From positions 186,001-250,000 of the forward strand of contig NZ_JAGGPB010000043.1 in NCBI RefSeq assembly GCF_018614055.1: a DNA stretch of 64,000 nucleotides, written 5' to 3'. This document shows positions 34,499 to 42,113 of the stretch, piece after piece. Source of the DNA: Streptomyces sp. ISL-98. GTDB lineage: Bacteria; Actinomycetota; Actinomycetes; Streptomycetales; Streptomycetaceae. The first letter of the stretch is position 1. The number at the start of each line of letters is the position of its first letter. The position numbers were made by a program, and so were the translations under genes. The notes under the pieces were generated by a model, which worked only from the letters and a program-made list of their open reading frames with translations, did no database searches and was not told where the DNA came from.

Positions 34499-34962
34499 GG
34501 CTGTGAACGCTCCTCTTGGTTCGGCAGGGCCCGGACGGTCCGCACCTTCCCTTGGCCTCCCTCTGACAGGAGTCCGGCGACCTCCAGCTTGTCCAAGGCC
34601 TTGGCCACCGTGGGCCGTGATACCCCGAACCGTGTCGACAGCGCGGACGCACTGGGGAACGCTTCCCCCACTTTTAGTCCGTCATCCGTGATCACATCGG
34701 CGATGCGGTCGGCCAGTGGCCGGCGGTCTGCGTGCTTCCCTTCCCTGAGCACCCTCCAGCGGCCACCGGGTACCGGTTCCGCGACCCCTTCTTCCCGCAG
34801 CACGCCGAAGGCTCGGAGTACGACGCCACGGGACACCCCATGGGCGTCCATCAGGTCCGCCAGCTTCGGAAGCTCCGTCATCTCGGGGTTGGACCGAATT
34901 TGAATCTTCACCGCCTCAGCGATTTGCAAGAAGGTCCCCCGAGGGCTGGTCTGTTGTGACAC
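34495..34962 (-). CDS. GntR-type regulator with two tandem winged helices (KorSA-like)
   Basis: A 155-residue protein made of two winged-helix units: residues about 6-70 (FLQIAEAVKIQIRSNPEMTE, LADLMDAHGVSRGVVLRAFG) and about 78-145 (LADRIADVITDDGLKVGEAF, LSTRFGVSRPTVAKALDKLE). No ligand domain is present. GntR-type KorSA keeps pSAM2 silent by repressing pra, so this protein may be the matching repressor here. The GTG at 34962 is chosen for GGAGAGGGAGAG upstream; GTG 34983 is possible. Confidence 0.78.
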   Translation of the reverse strand: MSQQTSPRGTFLQIAEAVKIQIRSNPEMTELPKLADLMDAHGVSRGVVLRAFGVLREEGVAEPVPGGRWRVLREGKHADRRPLADRIADVITDDGLKVGEAFPSASALSTRFGVSRPTVAKALDKLEVAGLLSEGGQGKVRTVRALPNQEERSQP

Positions 34963-35793
34963 TCGCTCTCCCTCTCCATCCACCCGTCGTCTGTCTCAAG
35001 CCTTGCACGCTGTGCCTGCTAGGCCGCTGCCCCCGCCAGACCAGCATGTAGCCAATTCTCAGCTCATGGGCCATTCGTTGGCCAGGATGCCTCTAGGGAG
35101 CTCGGGCCGACTCAGGCGCAGGTCAGGGTGCTGCGTCAACCGAAACGGCAACGTTCCTGAGGACCGTCCCAGTCCGAGCGCGGTAGAAGTTGCCCTACTT
35201 CATCAAGTAGCTCGCTTCGCTCGCTGCCCGACCAGGTTCGGGCAGCGAGCCGATCCAGGGCCAGCCCAAGCGCCGCACCGCAGCCCAGGTCATGGGATGG
35301 CGTTCTCCGCCCGTGCGACCGGCTGGCTCCCGGAAGGCAGCACCAGCACCAGGCCGACCAGCACCGGGGTACCGCGGTGGAGCTCGGGAGAACACCACAG
35401 TTGACGCTTGAGGCGTCTGCTTTCCCGGCCTCCTGAACAGCGATGCTGTCTGATGCAGGGATCAGAGGTGCCGCGCACAGCGCGGCGGCGCCGGCCGGAC
35501 GCCGGCACCGCTGCCCCTCCATGCCTACGTCACCGGGGCTGCGGCGCCGTCGCCCGCCCGCGCCCACAAGGGGCGAAAGACCAGGCCGGGGGTGGGGACG
35601 GTCGGCTCCACGGCTTTACCTACCTCCCCGGTTCGGGTCCCGCGTCGAGCAAGACCAGGGGGCCACTCGGACACATTGCGGGCAGGGGTAAAGCCTGCCC
35701 GAGTAGCTGACAAGCGTACGGCCCCCTGATCATGCTCGACCCCAAACCGGGCAGGACACCGGCCAAAGCCGTGCAGCCAACCTCAGCCGCCGA
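34963..35793. other. Gene-free region with repeat block A
   Basis: No convincing gene in 831 bases. Two parts recur on the other side of the TAC module: 35157-35226 (TGAGGACCGTCCCAGTCC onward, through CCCTACTTCATCAAG) and 35572-35618 (GGCGAAAG onward through CGGCTTTA). The 35210-35240 part has CTCGCTTCGCTCGCTGCCCG, which folds with GGGCAGCGAG as a hairpin. The right end holds the promoterless end of the chaperone gene. Confidence 0.5.
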
Positions 35794-36255
35794 TCACGTG
35801 CTCAGAAGTAGGTCCAAGGAAGCCGACACCTGCTTACCACCTTGGCGCTTCAACAAGCCGAGCGTGAAGTTAGGCAGTCCGATGCGATTGGCAAGATCAT
35901 AAGTGTGCTGACGCAGGTAGGGATAGACGGCCATTGAAGCTACCTCATTGCCGAGAGCATTGAGTACAGCTTCACCGACTTCCCCCTCACCGGAAATGGA
36001 GAAATGGGCTACGACGGCGACCTTAATATCAGCCACCGTTACTCTGCTCGCAGATTGCAGCTCGGTCTTCATTGTAAATCTATAATCGACGCGATTTCGC
36101 CCAGGCGACATCTCGGAGTCAAGCGAGACGTTGATTACAGAGGGTGCGCCACCAGACCGCCTAACCGCATGGCACTCCTGGGCGATCACGCTAACCAAAT
36201 CAGACCGCTCGATTAGACTGATCAAATCTTGCCTGAGCACTGAAGCTTCTGCCAT
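35794..36255 (-). CDS. SecB-like chaperone of a TAC module
   Basis: A 153-residue protein of SecB type. The diagnostic C-terminal stretch reads MAVYPYLRQHTYDLANRIGL then PNFTLGLL, which fits SecB (PYxRxxxxxLxxRxGxPxLxL) and is very close, as recalled, to the M. tuberculosis chaperone Rv1957. The N-terminal half has alternating beta patterns (VINVSLDSEM, RFTMKTELQ, IKVAVVAHFSISGEGEVGEAV). Streptomyces lacks the Gram-negative export SecB; here the protein would protect and fold the antitoxin. Its ATG follows the antitoxin TAA directly. Confidence 0.78.
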   Translation of the reverse strand: MAEASVLRQDLISLIERSDLVSVIAQECHAVRRSGGAPSVINVSLDSEMSPGRNRVDYRFTMKTELQSASRVTVADIKVAVVAHFSISGEGEVGEAVLNALGNEVASMAVYPYLRQHTYDLANRIGLPNFTLGLLKRQGGKQVSASLDLLLST

Positions 36256-36813
36256 TTAGACGACCTCGGAATTCTTCAGAGGGACGAAATCGGATGGCAG
36301 TGATTCCTTGTCCACCACATGCATACGCCCCTCGAACTTATACTCCGGACGCTCGGCACCAACGGGCTGAATGCTCATCTCTACCAAAAGGTCATGGTCG
36401 GGGCCACCGAGGATGTGAATCGATGCCAATTCCTCTGAGCCTGCGACCGACTCGCTCTGGTCAGTCGCGGTACGCTCAGCCTCCGCCAGCTCAACGGCAG
36501 CCACCGCGACCTCACGCCCCTCAGTGGCAGCGCGTCTGGGCTCTCCAGCGTCCACCAAACGGACGTCCAATTCGTAACCCAGCGCATTAAGATACTCCGC
36601 GAGAGTCTTAATGCGCAGGTTCCCATCCCCATGCAAGGTTTGGCTGACAGCAGATTTGCGGATCCTCAGAATATCGGCCAGCGCACTCTGAGTTACCCCT
36701 GAGGCATCCAGGGCGATATGAAGCTTGCGCAGAACTTCATGGCGGAGGCGGGCGGACGCCAAGTGCCGGGCACCGCTATCCGACTTGGCCATTCTTTCAT
36801 ACAGGGAGCTCAT
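36256..36813 (-). CDS. HigA-like antitoxin with a long C-terminal extension
   Basis: A 185-residue protein with an XRE helix-turn-helix at about residues 27-85 (VLRKLHIALDASGVTQSALA, DILRIRKSAVSQTLHGDGN, LRIKTLAEYLNALGYELDV). About 95 residues follow, ending FEGRMHVVDKESLPSDFVPL. TAC antitoxins carry a C-terminal chaperone-addiction segment, and this tail fits that role, though it is longer than in well-known examples. The ATG at 36813 overlaps the toxin stop (ATGA). It should bind the toxin and repress the operon. Confidence 0.75.
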   Translation of the reverse strand: MSSLYERMAKSDSGARHLASARLRHEVLRKLHIALDASGVTQSALADILRIRKSAVSQTLHGDGNLRIKTLAEYLNALGYELDVRLVDAGEPRRAATEGREVAVAAVELAEAERTATDQSESVAGSEELASIHILGGPDHDLLVEMSIQPVGAERPEYKFEGRMHVVDKESLPSDFVPLKNSEVV

Positions 36814-37250
36814 GACGCCAAATCCTCTCTGCGAATTCGCAATGCCCAATTGATCTCTTTGTGAGGCGTAAAGATCTGCCGCTTGAAGAAGCCATGCGTG
36901 ACCCTGAGGGTACGAGACTTCTTCTCCTCCAGGTAAAAGAAAGGAATCCGATCCTGCGTCGCCTTAAACTCCCAAAGCCCGTCTCGTAGTTCATTTAATT
37001 CGCGCGGAACTTCCAATTCACCCCGCCGCGCGAACGCTTCGAAGCGGATCAGGATCGTTGCCAGTCGATCTTGATCCGCATCTTTCTTGGACGAGAGCAA
37101 CGCATTGAGATACTCGTCCACAGGACTGTGGCCGTCTGCGACCCTGGCGGCTTCGATCACGTGACGCACCCCCCGCTCGTAAACGATCCTGTTGCAGTCA
37201 GGACAGCGCTCAGCAGACAGTTCAGTCAAGACTGTACCCCCCGAGTCCAC
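36810..37250 (-). CDS. HigB/RelE-like toxin of a TAC module
   Basis: A protein of up to 146 residues. Residues about 40-140 match HigB-type (Gp49-like) mRNA interferases: SPVDEYLNALLSSK, RGELEVPRELNELRDGLWEF, DRIPFFYLEE, RVTHGFFKRQIFTPHKEINW. The first 40 residues, with CPDC, are an unusual N-terminal addition. The start is unsure: GTG 37250 has no ribosome site, TTG 37229 has GGGGGT six bases upstream. Order toxin-antitoxin-chaperone and tight overlaps match known TAC operons. Base composition is lower in GC than the neighbouring genes. Confidence 0.72.
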   Translation of the reverse strand: MDSGGTVLTELSAERCPDCNRIVYERGVRHVIEAARVADGHSPVDEYLNALLSSKKDADQDRLATILIRFEAFARRGELEVPRELNELRDGLWEFKATQDRIPFFYLEEKKSRTLRVTHGFFKRQIFTPHKEINWALRIRREDLAS

Positions 37251-38315
37251 AAGCTAATAGCGCAATTCATGATCAAATGTCTGTTTTGCGGAACTGTGAC
37301 ACTGTCTGGGAGCCGGGCTCAGGCCAACCACCCCTTGGCACCAGTGCCAGACGACTGTAGGGGCGTTGCCTCGAGGATCGTCAGGGTGTTACAGGCGTTG
37401 CTGCAGAAATTCCGCCAGATGGGTGACCTTAGGTCCTCGCTCCTCGGGACGCGCTTCGCGGCCACCACGGTGGCAGTCCTCCCGGAACGCGACGACGCCC
37501 AGTAAGGCAGCCGGGCACTCGGCAGCCACCTGCCGATGCGGGACCCACGTTGAATGCGTGTGGAAAAGTGCTGAAACCTAGTAGGGTCGACAGCGCCTTT
37601 GTGCAGGTCACACAACTACGGCCACGTGAACGTCCAGGCGCCTTCTTAGGCGCTTGGCCTCAGCTTCGAGTGCGCAGCGGCGAGCTCTGCTAGCGCTGCT
37701 TGGCGCCGGCCGGGGTACAGCAACGAAGTACACCAACCTCGCCGACCGTCCACGGGCGCCACCGAACACCAAAGCCCGGTTGATCTGGCTGTGAGACCTC
37801 AGCGACCAGCGCGCCCGTAGTTCGCATTGAGGGGGTCGTGGCGCCTGCGCCGCCCAAGGTGGCCAACCTCTGGCCAGGAAGACCGGCGTTGCGGGCGACG
37901 CGGCTCGTTTGTCGAGGTCAGTGCATTGTCGAGGCGGTAGGTGGACTGGTCTTGAGGACCGCCCCAGTCTGCGCGGTAGAACTTTCCCTACTTCATCAAG
38001 GCGGCTCGCTCCGCTCGCCGCGCGCTCCCCGGCTCCCCGCCGGGGACCACGCTCCTGTCTCCGCCCCGCTCCGTCCCTGGCTGCGCCGGTCGCGCGGCTG
38101 GAGCGAGGCGACTTGGCCAGGGCGAAAACGGCCAGCACTGGGGCGGTCGGCTCCGCGGCTTTAGGTAGCCCAAAGCCGCTACACCGACCTCACGCAAAGT
38201 CAGTGTCGGCCGATTAGCCACGCCAAGAGATCACGTCTACTTCCGCTCCATTCGCGTGCCTGTTTCATCAGTTCGAGCCACTAGATGACGTGCCGAACGC
38301 ACTACTCGGTGAGTC
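37251..38315. other. Gene-free region with repeat block B
   Basis: No convincing gene in 1065 bases; open frames here are Arg/Ala-rich and lack ribosome sites. It repeats parts of block A: 37953-38018 matches 35157-35226 and 38121-38163 matches 35572-35618. A GTGGCCAACCTC segment at 37858 also recurs near 39779. The left 100 bases should hold the toxin promoter (AT-rich, 37251-37310). Confidence 0.5.
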
Positions 38316-39254
38316 TCAGCGGGCCGCTGGCTGGGGAATTGCCCCGGCCTGGCGGGGATGCGGTGATTGAATCAGCAAGTCTCTGAGGAGGCTCTGGTCA
38401 TGCGCGTTCAGGCTGGCCTGGAATCTCTCGAAGTCGGCTCGCCGGACCCGCGCGGCGAAGGCGACGAGGTTGACGTAGCGGTTCACCAAGTGCGGGCTGT
38501 CCTGGGATAGCTGGGAGAATCGCGGAAGGAGATCTCGGCCCACTCGATGCGCCTGAGCTAGAACGCCCGAAGGGGACATTTCAGGAGCCATTTCCTTGCC
38601 GACAGCGAGTCGGGCTATCGCGCCGAGTGAGGCATCCAAACTTCCGGAACAGAGATACCCGATCTGATCGCACGTGTATTCCGACGCCCGATAGTAGGGC
38701 CGGATCCAGGGATTGATGAAGCGTGTCCACTTCATGTAGTCGAGAATGATCACGGCGACGGCCAGTCGCTGGTGCCGGGCCTTGAGGGAACCGATGAAGC
38801 CCCCGAGGACGAAGCGCAGGGGCTTCGGCCCCTCCTCCTGAAGGTCGGCCGCAATTGACCCCTCGATGAGGAGTACACGGGTCCCCAGCAGGTTAGTCAT
38901 CGCCACCTTGCCCTCGACCTCGTCGGCCACGTAGACGTCGACAGTGCGGTGATAGTCAAGTTTTCGTTGGAGTCCGGCGAGCTCGGCATGCAGTGCCGGA
39001 AAGCTTTCCGGTGTCACCTTGATTGCCCGACCGAGAAGACGGGCTTTCCCAAGGCGGAGGTGGAACCAGTAGGCACCGACAAAGAGGAGAATGGCGAGGA
39101 CGTATAGGGGGAACTGTGTCATGATGGCGACCATCAGAGGAACGATGATCGCCATACAGCACATGGCGAGCGTCAACCTTGAGCGTTCATAGGGGTGCCT
39201 GACGGCTGCGGACCGGAGGTCTGGGTCACGATCCGGCGTGTTGGGGAACGTCAT
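38316..39254 (-). CDS. M48-like membrane protein lacking the HExxH motif
   Basis: A 312-residue protein with two membrane segments (LTLAMCCMAIIVPLMVAIM, LYVLAILLFVGAYWF, about residues 27-65). The following domain has the M48 peptidase layout: LGTRVLLIEGSI, RFVLGGFIGSLKARHQRLAV where the HExxH helix should be, and YRASEYTCDQIGYLCSG where the third zinc ligand region lies. The HExxH itself reads GFIGS, so no zinc site is expected. It may be a pseudo-enzyme or a membrane defence or stress protein; that is open. The ATG at 39254 is the only good start. Confidence 0.65.
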   Translation of the reverse strand: MTFPNTPDRDPDLRSAAVRHPYERSRLTLAMCCMAIIVPLMVAIMTQFPLYVLAILLFVGAYWFHLRLGKARLLGRAIKVTPESFPALHAELAGLQRKLDYHRTVDVYVADEVEGKVAMTNLLGTRVLLIEGSIAADLQEEGPKPLRFVLGGFIGSLKARHQRLAVAVIILDYMKWTRFINPWIRPYYRASEYTCDQIGYLCSGSLDASLGAIARLAVGKEMAPEMSPSGVLAQAHRVGRDLLPRFSQLSQDSPHLVNRYVNLVAFAARVRRADFERFQASLNAHDQSLLRDLLIQSPHPRQAGAIPQPAAR

Positions 39255-39984
39255 GACGCCTCCCTTCTCTCACTTCCATCTTCCACCTCGCGCGCTCCTC
39301 CCACCTGTGAGGAGCCGACCGGTCAATTGGTTGAGGCGTATACGACGAACTGCTCCAACGAGTGAAGAAGTTGAACGGTCACGGGCCGTCGGCCCTCACG
39401 CGGTCAGGTGCCCCTGGCAGGGCCCACCCGGTCGAACTTCCCAAGCGTGCAGGCCACCCCCTCACTCGCCCTCGGCGTGTTTGGCAGCCAACGCGATCCG
39501 AGGTGGCGCGCAAGGGCGATCCGAGCCCAGCACTTCGCTCAGCCTGCCGTCCGTCTCAGTTTCCGTCTCATTCAGCCCCGTTCACGGCCGTTCAGATGAG
39601 ACCAGGAGCACGGCGCGGTCCGCGTGCCAGCCACTCATGAACGCTGGTGAACGCCCTTGCACGCAGCCCAAAACCCCAGCAACACAGTTGGAAAGCGTGT
39701 TGGGGCCCCTACGAGCGTGATCATTACGAGTGCTGAGTAGATCTTGGGGCTGACTCGAGCGGAGGCGCGGGGTCGGCTGTGGCCAACCTCCGGCCAAGAG
39801 CACCGGGTTCGGAGGTCTTGAAGCGGTTGCCTCACTGGTCAGGAGGCCGAGAGAGGGGCGGCACGAGCGGTCTTGAAAGCCGTTCCCTCAGAGCGGTGGC
39901 CCTGGCCGAGCTGGATCCGGCCGACCGAGGTGATCAGCAGCGCCATGGGTGGCGGTCTCTACGGGGTGCTGCCGGGTGGTCGTG
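39255..39984. other. Gene-free cargo region
   Basis: No gene is supported in 730 bases. GTGGCCAACCTCCGGCCA at 39779-39796 is a near copy of a segment at 37858, and AGGTCTTGAAGCGGTT / CGGTCTTGAAAGCCGTT occur twice near 39816-39890. These pieces look like remnants of earlier insertions. Confidence 0.4.
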
Positions 39985-40197
39985 CTAGGTCGCCCCGTAC
40001 TCGTGCGGACGGCCGCCCTGCCACTCGGTCCACCGAGGGGCGTCCATCACTTCGGCAGCGTCCGGCAGGCCAGCTCGGCGTAGAAACTCGACTACGTCGC
40101 TGTCACTGCGGGCGAGGCCCGCGACCTGGCCACGGATCGTCACTCGACGACCGCCTGTTCCGGTCGCACGGTGGATGACGATCGGTGCGTCGCTCAT
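39985..40197 (-). CDS. Small hypothetical protein after the DUF6233 gene
   Basis: A 70-residue soluble protein (MSDAPIVIHRATGTGGRRVT, then SDSDVVEFLRRAGLPDAAEV). No family is recognised. It lies 26 bases after the DUF6233 gene on the same strand, and such a small partner is usual beside DUF6233 genes in Streptomyces elements. The longer frame to 40410 is antisense-like and rejected. Confidence 0.6.
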   Translation of the reverse strand: MSDAPIVIHRATGTGGRRVTIRGQVAGLARSDSDVVEFLRRAGLPDAAEVMDAPRWTEWQGGRPHEYGAT

Positions 40198-40223
40198 ACC
40201 CTCAAAGTCCAGCAGCTCGCGAT

Positions 40224-40565
40224 TCAAAGCACTCCGAGCTCTCGGTCTGGTCGGCAGTACGGGCAAGCCGTGATGCCGTCTTCCGTAAGTGCGCGCAGTG
40301 CCTGCTCGCGCGTCATCGACTGCGTTCTCTTCCCGCTCATTGCGCAGTCGCCCGTGTGCACCGCGTCGACCTGGGCCCCATGCACTGTGCGCAGTAGCGA
40401 GAGCTTCCACTCAGGCGCTGCCGGCGGAAGCGTGCGAGCAGCGCGGACGGTCAAAGCTTCGCGTGCTTCCAGCTCAGCGATCGTCCGGTCCGTTCGTCCT
40501 AGCTGGTACGCCTGCCACTCACGCACTATGCGTAGGCGCTGCAGTCGAGAGAGGTTTTCGGACAC
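40224..40565 (-). CDS. DUF6233-type protein
   Basis: A 113-residue protein with the recurrent Streptomyces opening LQRLRIVREWQAYQLGRTDR, TIAELEAREAL and a Pro-rich APEWKLSLL stretch, then CPYCRPD near the C-terminus. These features match DUF6233 proteins, common on plasmids and accessory regions; function unknown. The GTG at 40565 is the likely start. It is the last element gene before the right attachment site. Confidence 0.72.
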   Translation of the reverse strand: MSENLSRLQRLRIVREWQAYQLGRTDRTIAELEAREALTVRAARTLPPAAPEWKLSLLRTVHGAQVDAVHTGDCAMSGKRTQSMTREQALRALTEDGITACPYCRPDRELGVL

Positions 40566-40647
40566 ACATTCGATTCTAGCCCTCGGTGTACGGCCTCGCC
40601 CGCTGCTGACCTCTGGTGCGATGGGTCACGGTTGCAGGGGCGTGGCC

Positions 40648-40666
40648 GGGCCGTCTGTGGGCCGTC
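40648..40666 (+). repeat. Candidate arm-type integrase site, right end
   Basis: GGGCCGTCTGTGGGCCGTC matches the left copy (20460-20478) at 18 of 19 bases in the same orientation. It ends 117 bases before the right core. A third half-copy follows. In the excised circle both copies would flank the core. Confidence 0.5.
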
Positions 40667-40763
40667 GGAGGGCCGCCGATGGCGACCGACAACGACCAAT
40701 GTTGACCAGCCGGGGGCGAGCTTGGTGCCACCTGAGCAGGCGACGACCGTGAGGACCACAGGC

Positions 40764-40807
40764 TGTCTGCCACACTGGAAGAACCATGCCTGTACCTGGA
40801 GAACTCA
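40764..40807 (+). repeat. attR: Right attachment site
   Basis: The 25-bp core (40783-40807) repeats the left site exactly and includes the rlmN start codon and seven codons; 19 more bases to its left match with four changes. Because the core restores the first codons, rlmN stays in frame, but everything upstream of about 40764 is element DNA. Confidence 0.92.
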
Positions 40808-41892
40808 CTTTCGTCGCGCCGCGCGGAGCCAAGAAGCCCCCGCGGCATCTCGCCGACCTCACGCCCGCCGAGCGCCGCGAGGCCGTGGCTGCGATCGGCG
40901 AGAAGCCGTTCCGTGCCAAGCAGCTTTCGCAGCACTACTTCGCGCGGTACGCGCACGACCCCGCGGAGTGGACCGACATTCCCGCCGGTTCGCGCGAGAG
41001 GCTCCAGGCGGAGCTGCTGCCCGACCTGATGACCGTGCTGCGGCACATCAGCTGCGACGACGACACGACCCGTAAGACCCTGTGGAAGCTGCACGACGGC
41101 ACGCTCGTCGAGTCCGTGCTGATGCGCTACCCGGACCGGGTCACCATGTGCATCTCCTCGCAGGCCGGGTGCGGCATGAATTGCCCGTTCTGCGCGACCG
41201 GGCAGGCGGGGCTCGACCGCAATCTGTCGACCGCCGAGATCGTGCACCAGATCGTGGACGGCATGCGCGCGCTGCGCGACGGTGAGGTCCCCGGCGGGCC
41301 CGCCCGGCTGTCCAACATCGTCTTCATGGGCATGGGCGAGCCGCTCGCCAACTACAAGCGGGTCGTGGGCGCCATCCGGCGGCTGACCGACCCCGAGCCG
41401 GACGGACTCGGCCTCTCGCAGCGTGGGATCACCGTGTCCACGGTGGGCCTGGTCCCGGCGATGCAGCGCTTCTCGGACGAGGGCTTCAAGTGCCGCCTCG
41501 CCGTGTCGCTGCACGCGCCGGACGACGAGCTGCGCGACACGCTCGTGCCGGTCAATACGCGCTGGAAGGTGCGTGAGGTGCTGGACGCGGCGTGGGAGTA
41601 CGCCGAGAAGTCCGGCCGCCGGATCTCCATCGAGTACGCGCTGATCCGCGACATCAACGATCAGGCGTGGCGCGGTGACCTGCTCGGCCGCCTCCTCAAG
41701 GGCAAGCGTGTGCACGTCAACCTGATCCCGCTCAACCCGACGCCGGGCTCGAAGTGGACCGCCTCCCGTCCCGAGGACGAGAAGGCCTTCGTCGAGGCGA
41801 TCGCCGCCCATGGCGTGCCCGTGACCGTACGGGACACGCGTGGCCAGGAGATCGACGGAGCGTGCGGGCAGCTGGCAGCTTCGGAGCGGTAG
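40786..41892 (+). CDS. rlmN: Dual-specificity RNA methyltransferase RlmN
   Basis: A 368-residue radical-SAM enzyme that puts C2-methyl on A2503 of 23S rRNA and A37 of some tRNAs. The cluster CxxxCxxC is in GCGMNCPFC, and the C-terminal catalytic Cys is in [28 protein letters not shown] and [17 protein letters not shown] are typical. The first eight codons lie in the attachment core, so the coding sequence is whole although the element sits against it. Expression now depends on sequence delivered by the element. Confidence 0.96.
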   Translation: MPVPGELTFVAPRGAKKPPRHLADLTPAERREAVAAIGEKPFRAKQLSQHYFARYAHDPAEWTDIPAGSRERLQAELLPDLMTVLRHISCDDDTTRKTLWKLHDGTLVESVLMRYPDRVTMCISSQAGCGMNCPFCATGQAGLDRNLSTAEIVHQIVDGMRALRDGEVPGGPARLSNIVFMGMGEPLANYKRVVGAIRRLTDPEPDGLGLSQRGITVSTVGLVPAMQRFSDEGFKCRLAVSLHAPDDELRDTLVPVNTRWKVREVLDAAWEYAEKSGRRISIEYALIRDINDQAWRGDLLGRLLKGKRVHVNLIPLNPTPGSKWTASRPEDEKAFVEAIAAHGVPVTVRDTRGQEIDGACGQLAASER

Positions 41893-41925
41893 AGGGGCCC
41901 GTGTAACGTGGGCCGCACATTTACA

Positions 41926-42040
41926 TATTCCGACAGGGGAGCGCCACAGCGCTGAGAGTGCGGCACGCTTTTCATGAAGCAGCAGCCGCAGACCCTCTGA
42001 ACCTTGCCCAGGTCATTCTGGGTAGGAAGTTCGGTCACTA
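41926..42040 (+). ncRNA. TPP riboswitch (THI element)
   Basis: The conserved thiamine pyrophosphate aptamer pieces are visible: GGGGAGC near 41936, GCTGAGAG at 41951-41958, GACCCTCTGAACC at 41991-42003 and CTGGGTAGGAAG at 42018-42029. It lies directly before thiB. In this family TPP binding turns the downstream genes off. Confidence 0.92.
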
Positions 42041-42053
42041 CTCGAGCTGTTGC

Positions 42054-42080
42054 GCCCTGCCCATTTTCCGTGGGCAGGGC
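42054..42080 (+). promoter_or_regulatory. Hairpin of the riboswitch expression platform
   Basis: GCCCTGCCCA (42054-42063) and its exact complement (42071-42080) form a 10-bp stem with loop TTTTCCG, between the aptamer and the thiB ribosome site AGGAGG at 42102-42107. It may be a terminator stem or compete with pairing of the ribosome site. Confidence 0.65.
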
Positions 42081-42113
42081 CGCGTCTCTTCCTGGTTGCC
42101 CAGGAGGAATTCA

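Larger units (their letters stand above)
20364..40807. mobile_element. Integrative and conjugative element (AICE-like) inserted at the start of rlmN
   Basis: The element is bounded by a perfect 25-bp direct repeat (20364-20388 and 40783-40807) that covers the first codons of rlmN; the offset of 20419 bp is its length. Genes from the left are integrase, excisionase, helicase, primase-polymerase, small proteins, TraB/FtsK translocase, Spd-like membrane proteins, GGDEF protein, then regulators (XRE, Nudix, HD, GntR) and cargo (TAC module, M48-like, DUF6233). This set and order match AICEs of the pSAM2 type, which replicate autonomously and transfer double-stranded DNA. No gene of the replication-transfer-excision set looks broken, so the element may be mobile. 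Confidence 0.93.

Noticed and set aside
35136-35567. A minus-strand gene before the chaperone gene
   Set aside because: It overlaps repeat block A, has no ribosome site and the product has no recognisable composition of a folded protein.
35794-37250. Ordinary two-gene HigBA toxin-antitoxin pair
   Set aside because: The third gene is directly joined to the antitoxin gene and carries a SecB-like signature, so a three-part TAC reading explains more of the sequence.
37608-38138. A 176-residue minus-strand gene
   Set aside because: Arg/Ser-rich translation with no ribosome site; the bases are part of repeat block B, which also occurs near 35157.
39238-39720. A plus-strand gene right of the M48-like gene
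   Set aside because: No ribosome site, Pro/Ser/Arg-rich product and no recognisable motif.
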